64,000 bases of DNA. Origin: Aristolochia californica (lineage: Eukaryota > Streptophyta > Magnoliopsida > Piperales > Aristolochiaceae). Positions 22,877-33,551 of this stretch are shown here, in pieces (within the stretch, counting starts at the first letter, position 1; every line of letters begins with the position of its first letter). The stretch lies in the NCBI GenBank assembly GCA_029961685.1, contig JARWKL010000016.1:20404157-20468156 (forward strand), given 5' to 3'. The notes under the pieces are model-generated. The model was not told where the DNA came from. It made no database searches and saw nothing but the letters and a program-made list of their open reading frames with translations. The translations under genes and the position numbers were made by a program.

Positions 22877-25418
22877 TTACTTCTCTTCAATGACCAAACC
22901 TTCAACTTTTGCTCTGGCTGCCAATGACCTGAGCTCGGCAATCTCATCGTTTGTTAATCTCCACCCAAGAGCGCCACCAAACTCTGTGGCCTGTTCTGCA
23001 GTTTTTGCACCTGGGATTGGAAGCACATTATCTTGGCAAACTAACCAGTTGAGTACCACCTGTGAGAAGGACCTTGTCTATTAGAACATGTTTTCTTGCC
23101 AGATGAAGAAAAAATCTATTCAAATTGCACCAAAACTCTGAATTTAGGCATGCAAAATTCAAATTTCACATCTAGAAGTGTTTTAGTTTTCTCTGTCTTC
23201 TATCCTGAGAAGATTTGTGAATCTGTTATCTTTAATCCTTAATAAACTTTGGTTGGTAACGTAGCCCCAAATCAGTGAATCTGATGTGAACCTGTGTGGA
23301 TGTTTTGCCATACTTCTGCGCAATTTCTTTGATTCTGCTGAACATTGGCTCTAGCTGTAATAAATATATGGTCAGTGAAGACTCTGTAGATGAAGAAGAA
23401 CAATAGGCTTGAATGTTAAAATGTTAAATGATGTACCTGTGTAAGGACCTCAGGAGTGTAAATTTTTCCACGCGGTCCACTGGGTGGATTTTTTGCTGTA
23501 TATTTTCCAGTGAGAACACCTGAAGATGACCCAGAAAGAGATACATAATGAGAACTAAAATTCTGCAATGGAAGTTGTAGAGGCAACTGATTTGCTTCAC
23601 AAATACCAAACAATTTAGCAACACTCATAAAGGGCAACATAAGATTGAAATCACAGTCGAATAAGAGGCACTTGTTGCAGTCTTGCCTTGAGCCATTGGT
23701 GAATAAGCAATCAAGGTGACACCTAGCTCATCACAAGTTGCCTTCACTCCATTCTCCTCAGGAGCCCGGTATATAAGGCTGTAATTCACTTGATTTGAAG
23801 CCAGTGGAATGCCTCTCTTCTTAAGCTGGTTATATGCCTTTCTCAGACTTTGTTCTGGAACACAAAATAAATCTGGGTAATCAAACTACTCATTCATCAA
23901 ACAGTGCCTTAGTTTGAGAATTAATGTGAATAAGAATTTCTAAAGCAGAAGTGATTTGTACCATTGTAGTTTGAGACTCCCACAGCCTTTACGAGACCCT
24001 TTTCAACAGCATCACCAAGACCATCAATATACCCTGAAATCGAAACAAGTATGACCAATGATTATCAAGACTGACCATCAGTTTTTCCCACAAGGAGATG
24101 ATAAACTTTGCAACTCAAACTCAAAGGTTAGAAGGGGTGCCAACCATCATTTCCCCAAATTCCTGGCCTGAAAATTATTCAAACCATCTTATTAGTCTCT
24201 AAAAACTCTCACTTCAGTCTTAACAGAATGCATGGGCTTGTTTGGTTTACCAGTGAAGCTGATAAAGTTCAACAGAAGAAAGCCCCAGACGTGACAGTGA
24301 ATTTTGGAGAGCAGGAAGGACACTCCGCCTCCCTAGCCTCCATGGCAGAGGAGCAAATTTTGTTGCAATTGCTACTTCAGTTGGACCCTTTTCTTTTCTA
24401 TCTGCTATAAATCTGTCAAAAACATAGTAACATAAGACAATGACTAGAAATCACCCTCATGAGATGGAAAGTCTTGGATGGACATAAGAACAGTACCTTC
24501 CAATCAGAGTTTCAGAATTCACTGCACCTGAATTTAACTGCATTTGAGAGAGTATTAAGAGTCCAAATTCATGACCTTAGTTCTGATAACCGATCTTAAG
24601 ATGGGAAGAGAAATTAAGGGAAAAAAACTGTTTACCCATTTTTCACCATAGACCTCAGCAGTGTCTACTAAGGTTATGCCACTATCTAAGCTGGCATTGA
24701 AGGCAGCCTTTGCAGCATTTAGTTTATTATCTGGCATCACAGACCCAATAAACTTAAAAAAGAAAAGAGTTCACTTAGTATTCATTTGTTTTCTTAACAA
24801 TCGAAAAAGTTGAAAAGATAAAATAAGTTCTTTTCATCTTCACCTTCCCCTTTTCAGTATGTTTTCAGCTTATGTTTCAATAAGTATCCTAATAAACCAA
24901 TAAAAAAGCCAGTAAGCCAAAACCAATATAGGAACAGAAGAAAAAGCAGAGTTGGTCTGGTGCGAAACTTGAAAATCTACAAACTTCCTGGTCTCCTAAG
25001 CTTCTAATTTCACAAAAGAAGAAGTTTCGTCTTTCTTATTGCAAAGAAGGAAATATTAAAATCAGAAACCAGAAGCAGGAACTATATATTATCATTACTG
25101 GTATACAGGGATAGGGTCATACAATCTTTACTCAAAACACTCTCTTAGCCCCTGCAAAATATGAACAATGAAGGCTCTTAATATATTTGGGACTGAAATC
25201 ATTTACATACCATCCCATTGAGAGTCGTTCCAGTAGCCAGTGTCTCCCCAAGCCCAAGCGCCAATTCCGAGCTTACTGACCTTCAAATCAGATCCTCCCA
25301 ACTTGATTTTATCTTCGTCAATTTTCAGACTGGTTACCTCCTCAGAGGTAATAGCTCTTACTGCGGTCCTTCTGTGACGGAAAAGAGAGAAACTTGCAGT
25401 GCCGACTATCAAAGCCAT
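22877..25418 (-). CDS. Plastid-type aldo/keto reductase (At1g06690-like)
   Basis: NADPH-dependent oxidoreductase of the aldo/keto reductase fold. Eleven coding exons: 25418-25211, 24730-24636, 24537-24497, 24412-24251, 24167-24145, 24033-23962, 23854-23687, 23519-23437, 23354-23292, 23059-22877 (the fifth is only 23 nt); recount gives ten, totalling 365 residues. The N terminus is a Ser/Arg-rich likely plastid transit peptide. The AKR tetrad is present: Asp92 and Tyr97 (VDTAEVYG), Lys133 (ATKFAP), His168 (LYQLHW). Later blocks are [26 protein letters not shown] and [11 protein letters not shown]. The intron after AYSPMAQG starts with GC (23686-23685) rather than GT. The substrate is unknown. 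Homology to the At1g06690 group is clear. Confidence 0.92.
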
Positions 25419-26566
25419 CTGGGATATTGTTCTGAAGCCTTTTCGAGCTCACTCAAAATCAGAGTTTTGAAGAAAAACAAAGAGAGGAAGAAAATACACT
25501 CCGGTGCTTGTAAACGCGGTCTGTAAGTATTTTTTGTGAAGAGATGAGGAACGAGAAGGACGAAAATAACTTCGTACAAAGGTCATCTTTCTGAAGAGTG
25601 TACAGCAACCACTGAAATTCATGGAAACGGCAAGAGCCCCACTAGATTGTCTGATTCCAACTCAGGCTGCCAATCGCACGACGATTTTCACATGGAGGAT
25701 TCGAGACAGACAAGACGAAATTCCTTTTAGCCACACGAGAAAAACGCATGGTTCCTGAGATATTTCTGGGTCGATTTACAAAGCACAATAATTTCGCGTA
25801 TTCGTAGTTTTCTTTTGGAATTCTGCAACCCATTTCCTGGTCTGGAGGAAATCCTTTTGCATGTCTGGCTTCATCTCTTGTTTTCCTCTGCCTTGGTTCC
25901 GATTGGCAAAAACTACACGGGAAGTCACATCTCTCTCTTTGATTCGTAGAAGAGATTGAGAGAAGATAATTCAACCTTGAGCAGTTAAACTGTTAAACGG
26001 ATCGAGTGGAAGAGACGAAGTAGTAGATCTCACGTTCTGGGTACGCTGTTACAGCGACAAACAGTGGTATCTTTGGACTCCACTTGCTATGTTGTTTTTC
26101 TGGTTGAGCTTGACTGACAAGTGAAATATGTTAAACAAGATCTTGTTTTCTTTCTCTTATATTTGTTGAAGTATCTTTAGGGAGTTAATAATTTCTCTTT
26201 TCCACGGGCGACAGTGAAAGAACCCCAGATGTTTTATGGCACGGGGGACTCCTGTTCTTGCAGTTTCAGAGAGTTCTTCGAGACAATACTGGTAGATTAG
26301 TTAGCTCTACAACTTGAGATCCAAGACCATACACAGATAACACAAATTTCTCTATACCTTCTCCCATGAAATGAACAAAAACACAAATTTGAAGATGCCC
26401 ACAAGCCATATAACCAACACACGACAGATATATCACTCTCGAATACACAACTAATTAAACTCTCACAACATAACACACAAGTGCGGAAGTAATCCCATTA
26501 CAAGCTCTTACTGGATAATTTTCCCACTAACTTATTACGCATAACCTGCGGAAGTGTAGACCGAAA
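25419..26566. other. Intergenic stretch (AKR promoter side)
   Basis: This holds the upstream region of the AKR gene and the 3' flank of the proline-rich gene. A 110-codon minus-strand frame at 25642-25974 has no family resemblance, no recognisable promoter and no start context, so I do not call it a gene. Confidence 0.5.
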
Positions 26567-26920
26567 TCAAGGGATCTTCGGGATAGTGGGAATAGTTGGG
26601 ATCGTGGGAAAGGAGGGGATGGTGGGAATTTTAGGTATGGAGGGGATGGTAGGAATGGAAGGAATGGAAGGGATGGTGGGGATGGAAGGCAATGGCGGCA
26701 GTGCAACCTTTGGCAAGCTTGGGATTACTGGAACTGTTGGCAACGCCATAGCAGGCACTGGCGGCAATGTAGGCTTTGGAAGCGCTGGGATGCCCAGAAC
26801 TGGTGGTGGAGCTGCCTGCTTTGAGATATCTACGAGATGGCGGCCTGCTTGGCACACGTCAGGGTACACTGAGAAGAGTAAAATGAGCAATGGGAAGAGA
26901 GTAAAAGCTTTGCATTCCAT
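26567..26920 (-). CDS. Secreted proline-rich cell-wall protein (PELPK-like)
   Basis: Single-exon, 117 residues. A signal peptide of about 25 residues (hydrophobic run LFPLLILLFSVY ending near VCQA) is followed by GRHLVDISKQ. The rest is a Pro/Ile/Leu/Lys repeat domain of short motifs such as SIPTIP, PKIPTIP and LPPLP. It has no cysteines after the signal peptide and no membrane anchor, consistent with a structural apoplast protein. The minus-strand TATATAAG box at 26998-27005 lies about 78 bp upstream of the ATG, giving a short leader. Resemblance is to small PELPK-type plant wall proteins; the exact family is uncertain. A related but broken gene lies at 48.2-48.6 kb. Confidence 0.82.
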   Translation of the reverse strand: MECKAFTLFPLLILLFSVYPDVCQAGRHLVDISKQAAPPPVLGIPALPKPTLPPVPAMALPTVPVIPSLPKVALPPLPSIPTIPSIPSIPTIPSIPKIPTIPSFPTIPTIPTIPKIP

Positions 26921-26997
26921 GGTTGGGAAGATTTCTGCAGGCTGAGGAAGGAGAAGTGTGTATGTATGTTTCTGACAATCACGAAGGACATCAATGG

Positions 26998-27005
26998 CTT
27001 ATATA
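26998..27005 (-). promoter_or_regulatory. TATA box of the proline-rich gene
   Basis: TATATAAG on the minus strand, about 78 bp upstream of the start codon at 26920. The spacing fits a TATA box with a leader of roughly 45-50 nt. Confidence 0.6.
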
Positions 27006-27009
27006 GTGG

Positions 27010-28060
27010 CCTTAATCGTCGATTACAGAAATTAAAAAACTTGGGTTGGTGTTTTCCTTCCATACGTGGATGAAGAGAGGTGGAGTAGATTGTTCTGAGG
27101 TACTCGTTAGTTTAGATTCTCACCAGTCTCTGTGTACAAATGTCTGAAGGAAAATATATCAGAAAAAAACAATTTAGACTGCAAAATAAAATAAGGAGGG
27201 ACAGAGGGATACATGGAAGTCTATGATATGTGGTTTTGGCTAAGCCAGTTTGGATTGGTTCAATTCTATCTTTCCTTTATTTCTCTCTCTCCTTCTATGC
27301 CCAAGAGAGAAGAGGGGTGGGCTGAGACTGGTTTTTGAAAACCTGAGCCAGACCACCAAACCCAACCTTGAAACCCTACTCTGAAAAGAATCAAAGGTGG
27401 TTGGAAAAGTAACTCCAGCCCTACCCCATCTTCATTTCCCTCAACACCTCCCTTGCCCCATTTTCCCATATTTCCCACCCAGGCCTGCCTCATCCCCACA
27501 TCTAGGGTAGGGTATGTGAAATCCATCCCCGACCCAAAACCTAGTGGGTTATCTTCCCCATCCCATCCCCAACCTCTATGTAGGGTGAAATAGGTACTTA
27601 GGTTCAGGTTGGATTCTCATCAAACCCAAACCAATGCCCACCCTATAAGAGAAGGATGTAAATAATGTTATCTAACCTGACCAGTCAAGAGGAGGAAATG
27701 GTGCTAATACTTTAATGTTAATGGTGTCAGCCATGACACATTCCCATGCACCATTGGCTCAGCTATACAAACCATATTTAACTCACCTATTTGAAATAAG
27801 CATGATGGAGTAATTAAAACATTTCTGCTTGAGTTTACAAATAAAACATGTAAATGAAGGAATATTATATTTCCTAAACCAAGTAAAATAGGAAAATTTT
27901 GAAGAAATACGACATAGATGACGAGAGAATCAAAGATGGCTGCTGAGGAAAGGGGAAAGCTAAAAGAGAGAGAGAGAGAGAGAGAGAAGAAAGACTTCGA
28001 TCTGATAGGCTTTTGAATATCACATTTTATGATAGTGGACTTGGTTAGCTTCAAATTTGA
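27010..28060. other. Intergenic stretch with GA microsatellite
   Basis: No gene seen. At 27965-27987 is a run of GA dinucleotides. A C/T-rich segment at 27400-27560 contains repeated CCCCATC and ACCC words but no convincing frame. Confidence 0.5.
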
Positions 28061-28109
28061 TCACGATATGAAACTTCCAATAGAGTTTCTTCCGATTAAT
28101 ACTTCAATG

Positions 28110-28935
28110 GGAGCCACCTTCCCTTTATTCAGAAGCCAGTAAATAATGGCTTCGTTCAAGACTTTCTTCCAAGCTGGCCGGCCTGTGATCTCTTCCCACC
28201 ACCTGTTCACATTCTTCCGCTCTCTTACCAGGTATCCCCTCCTAACTTCAGTGATCAAGAAGTTGGTGCCGGGGAGATGGCTGAGGTCTGGATGGTGAAC
28301 GACTCTCCCGCCAGGTACTTGCTTGCACCTAAACGTTCCTCGTAAATGTCCGGCGCTCCGGCCAGTTTCTTCTCTCATTGTTTGGCGAATTCCTGATCCC
28401 CCGGTTTTTCTTCGGGAGGATGTAGAGGTTGAAGATGATGTTGAAGACAAGATCGTTGAAATTGTTGGCTTCTACTTCCAGCCACTGTTCAGCCAGTGCT
28501 CGCTCTTCTGGGTGCTGCCGAGATGATCAGGACCTCTGTTGGCGTACTTGGTTGCGATGTATCTCGCGATTGCTCTTGATTCGGAGTGAACCAAGTCAAA
28601 TAAAAAACAGAATTTTTTTCGAAATGGAATTGAAGCAACGGAGAGAGATATACCTAACAGCTTCAAGTCTCCATCTTCGATGGCCGTAACCTGTCCAAAC
28701 GGTTGCGGATCCATGAAAGAATAGCCGAAACTTTGGCTTCTTTATTTAAGCCAAAAAAGGGAAGAATAACAATCCATTACCAGAAATTTGAGCTTCAGAT
28801 TGAATGGATCTTATGACGCAGCGATCGAAGTTCACCTGTCTAGCGAGAAACTCTAGCTTTTTTGTGAAGCAAGATATCGCTCTCAGAGAGCAGGCGGACT
28901 CGTATGAATCATAGACTTTCACTGCAATATTTCTT
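28110..28935 (-). pseudogene. Phi-class glutathione S-transferase pseudogene
   Basis: The order of a GSTF gene is recognisable across three frames. Exon 1 (about 28930-28785) reads AVKVYDSYESACSLRAISC, a diverged copy of the N-terminal beta-strand and catalytic-Ser region. Exon 2 (about 28709-28661) reads QPFGQVTAIEDGDLKL. Exon 3 (from about 28589) reads ESRAIARYIATKYANRGPDHL, then shifts frame for ERALAEQWLEVEANNFNDLV. It shifts again for YEERLGASKYLAGESFT and once more for DLSHLPGTNFLITEV to GRPAWKKVLN. At least three frameshifts and an early stop remain. Two introns sit at the usual GSTF positions, so it arose by genomic duplication, not by reverse transcription. Confidence 0.85.
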
Positions 28936-28989
28936 CGTTCCAGGAATACTATGCTTGACAAAGAGAAGTTACTAGGAATCACTAGAACA

Positions 28990-29787
28990 CTTGCAAACAG
29001 CCCGTGTAATCAGACCAAAATGAGCTCCCTCTTATAGTAAATTATCGGAGCCATTACAGAAATGACAAAGGCTGGAGCTTACCGCTTCCAACTGTAATCA
29101 ACTTCATCTACCCAGTAGCAGCACGATAAGGTTTTATTTCAGAATGAATGCAAACAGTGGAGAAGTATTTGCAGTAATGGGTCCGAACTGGTGGTTAACA
29201 CGCCTTCTTACCCATCAAACCCTCTGGGAATACTTTTGACCAGAAAAAAAATGGCAGGGGGGGGACAGAAACAGCGCAGAATAAGAGAATCAGAGAACAG
29301 TAACCCATCTGCTTTTACCCTTTACCCAACCTCTCCTCAGTATCCATGTGTCTGAAAGACTATATTTACAGTCATTACACAGCATTTGGTGCTAACAAGT
29401 TGTGCCACAAAATTCTCAACATTGAAAAAGAAGCTAGGTTGCTTCAGTTCATGATAAAATTATTCTACTTCAGCAACACTGAGAGCAGCAGATTATTTCT
29501 ACACTGCGCTTCATCTTCATCATATACTATAAGTGAATATTGATTTCCACTACACAAAACAGTTGGAAGAGAGAGAAACCAGAGAAGAGACTCAACAATT
29601 TAAAAGTACATGTTAGGATAGAATATTTTAAGATAGATGAAGACAATTGCCATAACACATGAACACTGTCATTCTTCCTCATGGGAAGAATATCTTAGTG
29701 AACCCTAGTACTCTTTCACGTCTATATAAAGACACTATAATGTCTTTACTTTTTTACTGGACACCATTGAGTCCTCAAATCTCGACG
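28990..29787. other. Intergenic stretch
   Basis: No gene recognised. It contains a G8 run near 29255-29263 and short frames only. The 29346-29543 plus-strand frame has no resemblance to a family. Confidence 0.5.
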
Positions 29788-29943
29788 TCAGGCAGCCGGC
29801 GCAACGTCAATCCGGTCATCATCGTCGTCGTCATCACCGTCGCTCTCCTTCTTGAAATGTATTGCACAAGCAAAACCATTCTGGTTCTCGGCTTCATAAT
29901 CTTTGCAGAACAGCACCACTTCCTCACGAATGACAACCACCAT
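29788..29943 (-). CDS. Possible small protein with poly-Asp tail (51 aa)
   Basis: A short open frame starting MVVVIREEVVLFCKDYEAEN, continuing with NGFACAIHFKK and then a run of seven aspartates, ending DVAPAA. A clean minus-strand TATAAATA box lies 93 bp upstream of the ATG, the right spacing for a short-leader gene. I recognise no family. The acidic tail and well-placed TATA argue for a real gene; the small size and GAC/GAT-rich low-complexity stretch argue for caution. The opposite strand also has an open frame, but it lacks a promoter match. Confidence 0.45.
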   Translation of the reverse strand: MVVVIREEVVLFCKDYEAENQNGFACAIHFKKESDGDDDDDDDRIDVAPAA

Positions 29944-30035
29944 TGTAGCAGAAGTTGAAACTTGAAAGGGAAAAAGAGGTGACTGCTAGAGGGGTTTGAA
30001 GCTACTCTGATACATGGAACTCAGGCCTCAGCATG

Positions 30036-30043
30036 TATTTATA
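30036..30043 (-). promoter_or_regulatory. TATA box of the 51-residue ORF
   Basis: TATAAATA on the minus strand, 93 bp upstream of the ATG at 29943, in a pyrimidine-rich leader context (CCTCTAGCAGTCACCTC). Confidence 0.45.
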
Positions 30044-30049
30044 ATCATC

Positions 30050-31586
30050 AGAGAAAGTGACTGAAACAAGAAACATTCCTTGAAAATTGCAGAGGAATGG
30101 CCACAATGACTTGTGGAGCTTTTTTCAAGTGAAGACCGAAAGAGAGGATAGATGTGGGAGAATGGTCTTGTTGGAGGAGTCACCTCCACAAGCTGCGTAC
30201 AGGTGGCCTGTGGGGCCCGGCAAAGGTGAGGGCTTATGGAATCTGCTCGGTGGACACAGCCTGCATGTGGAGGCAGTAAACCATGCACACTTCCGGCCTC
30301 CTCTGGCTCGTGCATGAGTCCATGTAGGATGGTGGAGAGTACTCTCACGTAGAGTTCAGAGGATTTTTTTTTTTTTTTTTTTGAGAGAGAGATCTAAGTT
30401 GAGGTAGAAAGGAGTGAGAAGCCTGAAATTGAAAAAGAGAGATCTGATGGAACCCACCTATCCCACATGAATCAAACTTGTTTCTGTTAACAAATTAGGA
30501 AGGTAGGTCTCATGCTCTCCTTGGTGATTGAATTTGTGAAACTAGCCCAATGTTGTTCCAATAGGCCATAGATCTCTCTCTCAAGGTATGTTTGGAACCC
30601 TAACGAAAATAAAATAAAATAAAAATTTGACCGTTATTATTCCCAAAAATAGTTAATGAAAAGGAAAATTTAATCATTATTTTATTTTTACTAATTATTT
30701 TTTGAAATAATAATGATCAAATTTTCATTTTTCTAGGGGTTCCAAGCAAACCCTAAAGGTTTTAGACTTTTTGTGGTGTGCCCAATCACCAAATGACACA
30801 TTATGTCATGTATCTCTTGTAGTGGTATACCTTTCCTTATTATGTCATATATTAAGAGGCAGAGAGAGTCACTGATGCAAAAACTAAGACAAAACAGGTA
30901 GCAGAGTCTTTGACCCCAACCAAACTCTAAATTCCAGAGGTCTGATGGTAGAACTTGAGAGAGAAAATAACAGATATACAAAATACCTTCCAAACCAGCC
31001 TACAAAAGGTAAATTGCAAGAGTAGTTATCATGTGATGTATGTCAAAGGAATGAATTTGCAGTTATAAGATAAACCCCTTTCTAGCATTGTAAGAATATG
31101 AGTTTGTCTTGACATGCATGCATTTGTTATAAACCAAGTGTTTCTGGTTTCCTTTTTGAAATAATGGTCCACGTCTTCTTTCTTTCATCAACAGCCACCA
31201 GCTTCGGCCTGCTCAGGTAAACCAGAGGGGGATCACCGCTTTCTTCTTTCGTCTCTCACTAACATCAGCTTACAGCCATACCAGCAGCTGGACTTGCCAG
31301 CCACAGACTTCATCTCTCATCTCTGCCTTTCCCCTTTTTCTCTTTCCAAACAACTCCAGATAGTACACTCCACAATTCTATCTGCTAAAAAAATGCGCTA
31401 GGAATAGAATCTCCAGCAATACAATTCTAGACTAAAGGCAATCGATCTTAGAAATTGTCAAGTGAATAACAATTTGAGAGAATCAATATACAAAAATTTC
31501 TTTAGTACTCTGAATATCAAGGTACAAAATGTTCTGTTCCCCATATCCAGATATGATTACAACAAGTGCACAAAGAATGGCCAAAT
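30050..31586. other. Intergenic stretch
   Basis: The part near 30050-30350 is GC-richer and probably the promoter of the small ORF. A poly-T tract is at 30366-30382. An inverted-repeat-like segment near 30590-30760 (TTTGGAACCCTAACG with TAGGGGTTCCAAGCAAACCC) suggests a small MITE-like insertion. The region next to 31586 should hold the 3' untranslated region of the reticulon gene. Confidence 0.45.
30590..30760. repeat. Possible short inverted-repeat element (MITE-like)
   Basis: The left end TGTTTGGAACCCTAACGAAA is roughly the reverse complement of the right end TAGGGGTTCCAAGCAAACCC. The interior also pairs: AAATTTGACCGTTATTATTC against AATAATAATGATCAAATTTT. The result is a long imperfect hairpin of about 165 bp with no coding content. 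No clear target duplication was identified. Confidence 0.6.
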
Positions 31587-33548
31587 TCAATTGGATTTCT
31601 TTGACTTGATATTACCCTTGGGAATTCTGCGGAGAACGCCGGAGTCTAGCTTTCGGTATTGATTCTGAAGTTGCCCAAGTAGGTTGTATATGAAGTTGTC
31701 AACTTGGTCATCATACTTCTCATAGAAGACCGGTAGAGTATGGGCAGCAACAAAACCTAACCAACCAACCAAAATCCAAGTATAAAGCAGCCAGCCATTA
31801 GTGAGTGAGACTTTGATGAATGGATTTTAGGAATACAAACACAAATATTATGGGGTACAGTGCAGGATCCATGTACGCAAACACTTGAATCAAACAATTT
31901 ATTATCTGTTCAAAAAAATGTTTTTGCCAAAAAGGAAAGAATCAAGAGCCATATGGGATAGGGGATCTTTGGTGCAATGGCGACTATGGGGAGTTAATTA
32001 CTGTGAGGTTTTGGGATGAAGCCTCACAAGGGCCTGAGCTTTTTTTGCATCTGTGGGTAGAAGGAAAGATGAGAAAGACATAAAAATAACAACAACAGAC
32101 CCAGATGACAGAATATCTTGGTTACTCAATGATAGAATAGATTCAGAAATTTAGCTTGAACAATTATTCCCTGATTTGCAATTCAGTATTCCTCGGGTAA
32201 CATTTAAAAATGACAAATTTAATAATTTACTTTTAGGAATGGCAACTCAACGGTGAAATTACTAACTATTAAATGTATTGAATACTTTCAAAGGAAACAA
32301 GAAGAAATACCTTCGTCTACAAAAGTGAAGAAAAGTGTCCATGGGAAATATTTAAGTTGCCAGAGGCTTTTCCAAAATTAACCATAAAGGACAAGTAATT
32401 GAATGAAGTTAATTAATGCACTTGTATGCACTGCCATATCCACATACATTTTGCACACACAAAATTAAACAATCTAAGTTAACTACTTAAACAAATACTT
32501 GGGATCAATGAAGTTAGATACTCACCAATGTATGCAACAGTAAGAAAATTACACCAGGTCCCAATAATGGCAGCTGCCCACAAGCTTGCAATGATCTAAA
32601 CAGAACTACTGAACTTAGTAATTCAACCTTCAAAAAGATGCAACTAAGAGACATTTTTCAGAAAGAATTTCTTGCAGGAAAATGCCACACAACACAAGCA
32701 TCAGAGCAGAGAGATGATAATATCACCTTGGCAATATAATCTCTCAAAAGCATCTCAGACTGAAAGTAGTAGTAAGAGCTTTCTATTTTACTTCATACAT
32801 TTGCCCAATCTTGTTACTTTATCCTATAATAGTAGAAAGAGAGCAGGCTATCGCATGCATCGAGTAAAAAAGCATGTTAGGACCAACCATAAGAAACAGC
32901 TTCACATTTCGCCCAGTTGAAACATCTTGAAGATAACTTAAGAATCGATTGACTTCTGCGCCAACAGTTACAGCTACATTGACAAATAGCTCATCAGGTA
33001 TCAGCAGGCGAGGTACCTTAGATTGAGACCTGTTGGAGAAGACCAGTAATATCATTCAGATCCCACTATTGGTTGAAAATATGACCAACAGTTTCACTAA
33101 CCGGTTTACTAAGCCAGAAGCATTGGCCCAAACAAACTGAATCAGCATTCCAACAGACAGCACCAAAAATCCAAGAGTCAAGAAATTATAGTTAAGCCAT
33201 TCAAATAGCACCCAGATGGCTGTTGCTCCCACCAGCATACCAGATGAGATCTTCTTATTCCTCCACAGTAATACATCAGCAGCTACACACATATATCACA
33301 AATGAGCATGAAAAATAGTAACAAAAGAAATGAAGTACTACAAACACAACAACTACGACAGTAAACTTACATTTTCCACCACCCAAAACTTTATGAATAC
33401 TCTTTTGGCGTCCAAAGAGTCTATTCATTTGTGCTGAAACAGAAGTCTCCACCTCAAAAAATGTAGCTGACTTCTGCCTTGGAACACTATCAGCAAATGT
33501 TTCCATGATGCTGTTTAAAATATTCTCAGGTGTTGTATTCTCAGGCAT
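31587..33548 (-). CDS. Reticulon-like protein B (RTNLB)
   Basis: Membrane-shaping protein of the tubular endoplasmic reticulum. Five coding exons: 33548-33371, 33282-33102, 33029-32888, 32595-32526, 31756-31587, giving 246 residues. After a soluble N terminus (MPENTTPENILNSIMETF), the reticulon homology domain starts near residue 50 ([25 protein letters not shown]). It contains two long hydrophobic hairpins (AIWVLFEWLNYNFLTLGFLV and LWAAAIIGTWCNFLTVAYI). The block GFVAAHTLPVFYEKYDDQVD and a lysine-rich C terminus (KGNIKSKKSN, an ER-retention-like tail) follow. All introns are GT-AG. A leader intron of about 1.5 kb (35046-33552) is likely. Confidence 0.93.
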
Positions 33549-33551
33549 TTT

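Noticed and set aside
25642..25974. 110-codon minus-strand ORF upstream of the aldo/keto reductase
   Set aside because: No recognisable domain, no splice or promoter context; it lies in the reductase promoter side.
26586..26945. Gly/Met-rich plus-strand frame opposite the proline-rich gene
   Set aside because: It is the mirror image of the repetitive Pro-rich gene; it lacks a signal peptide and promoter, while the minus strand has both.
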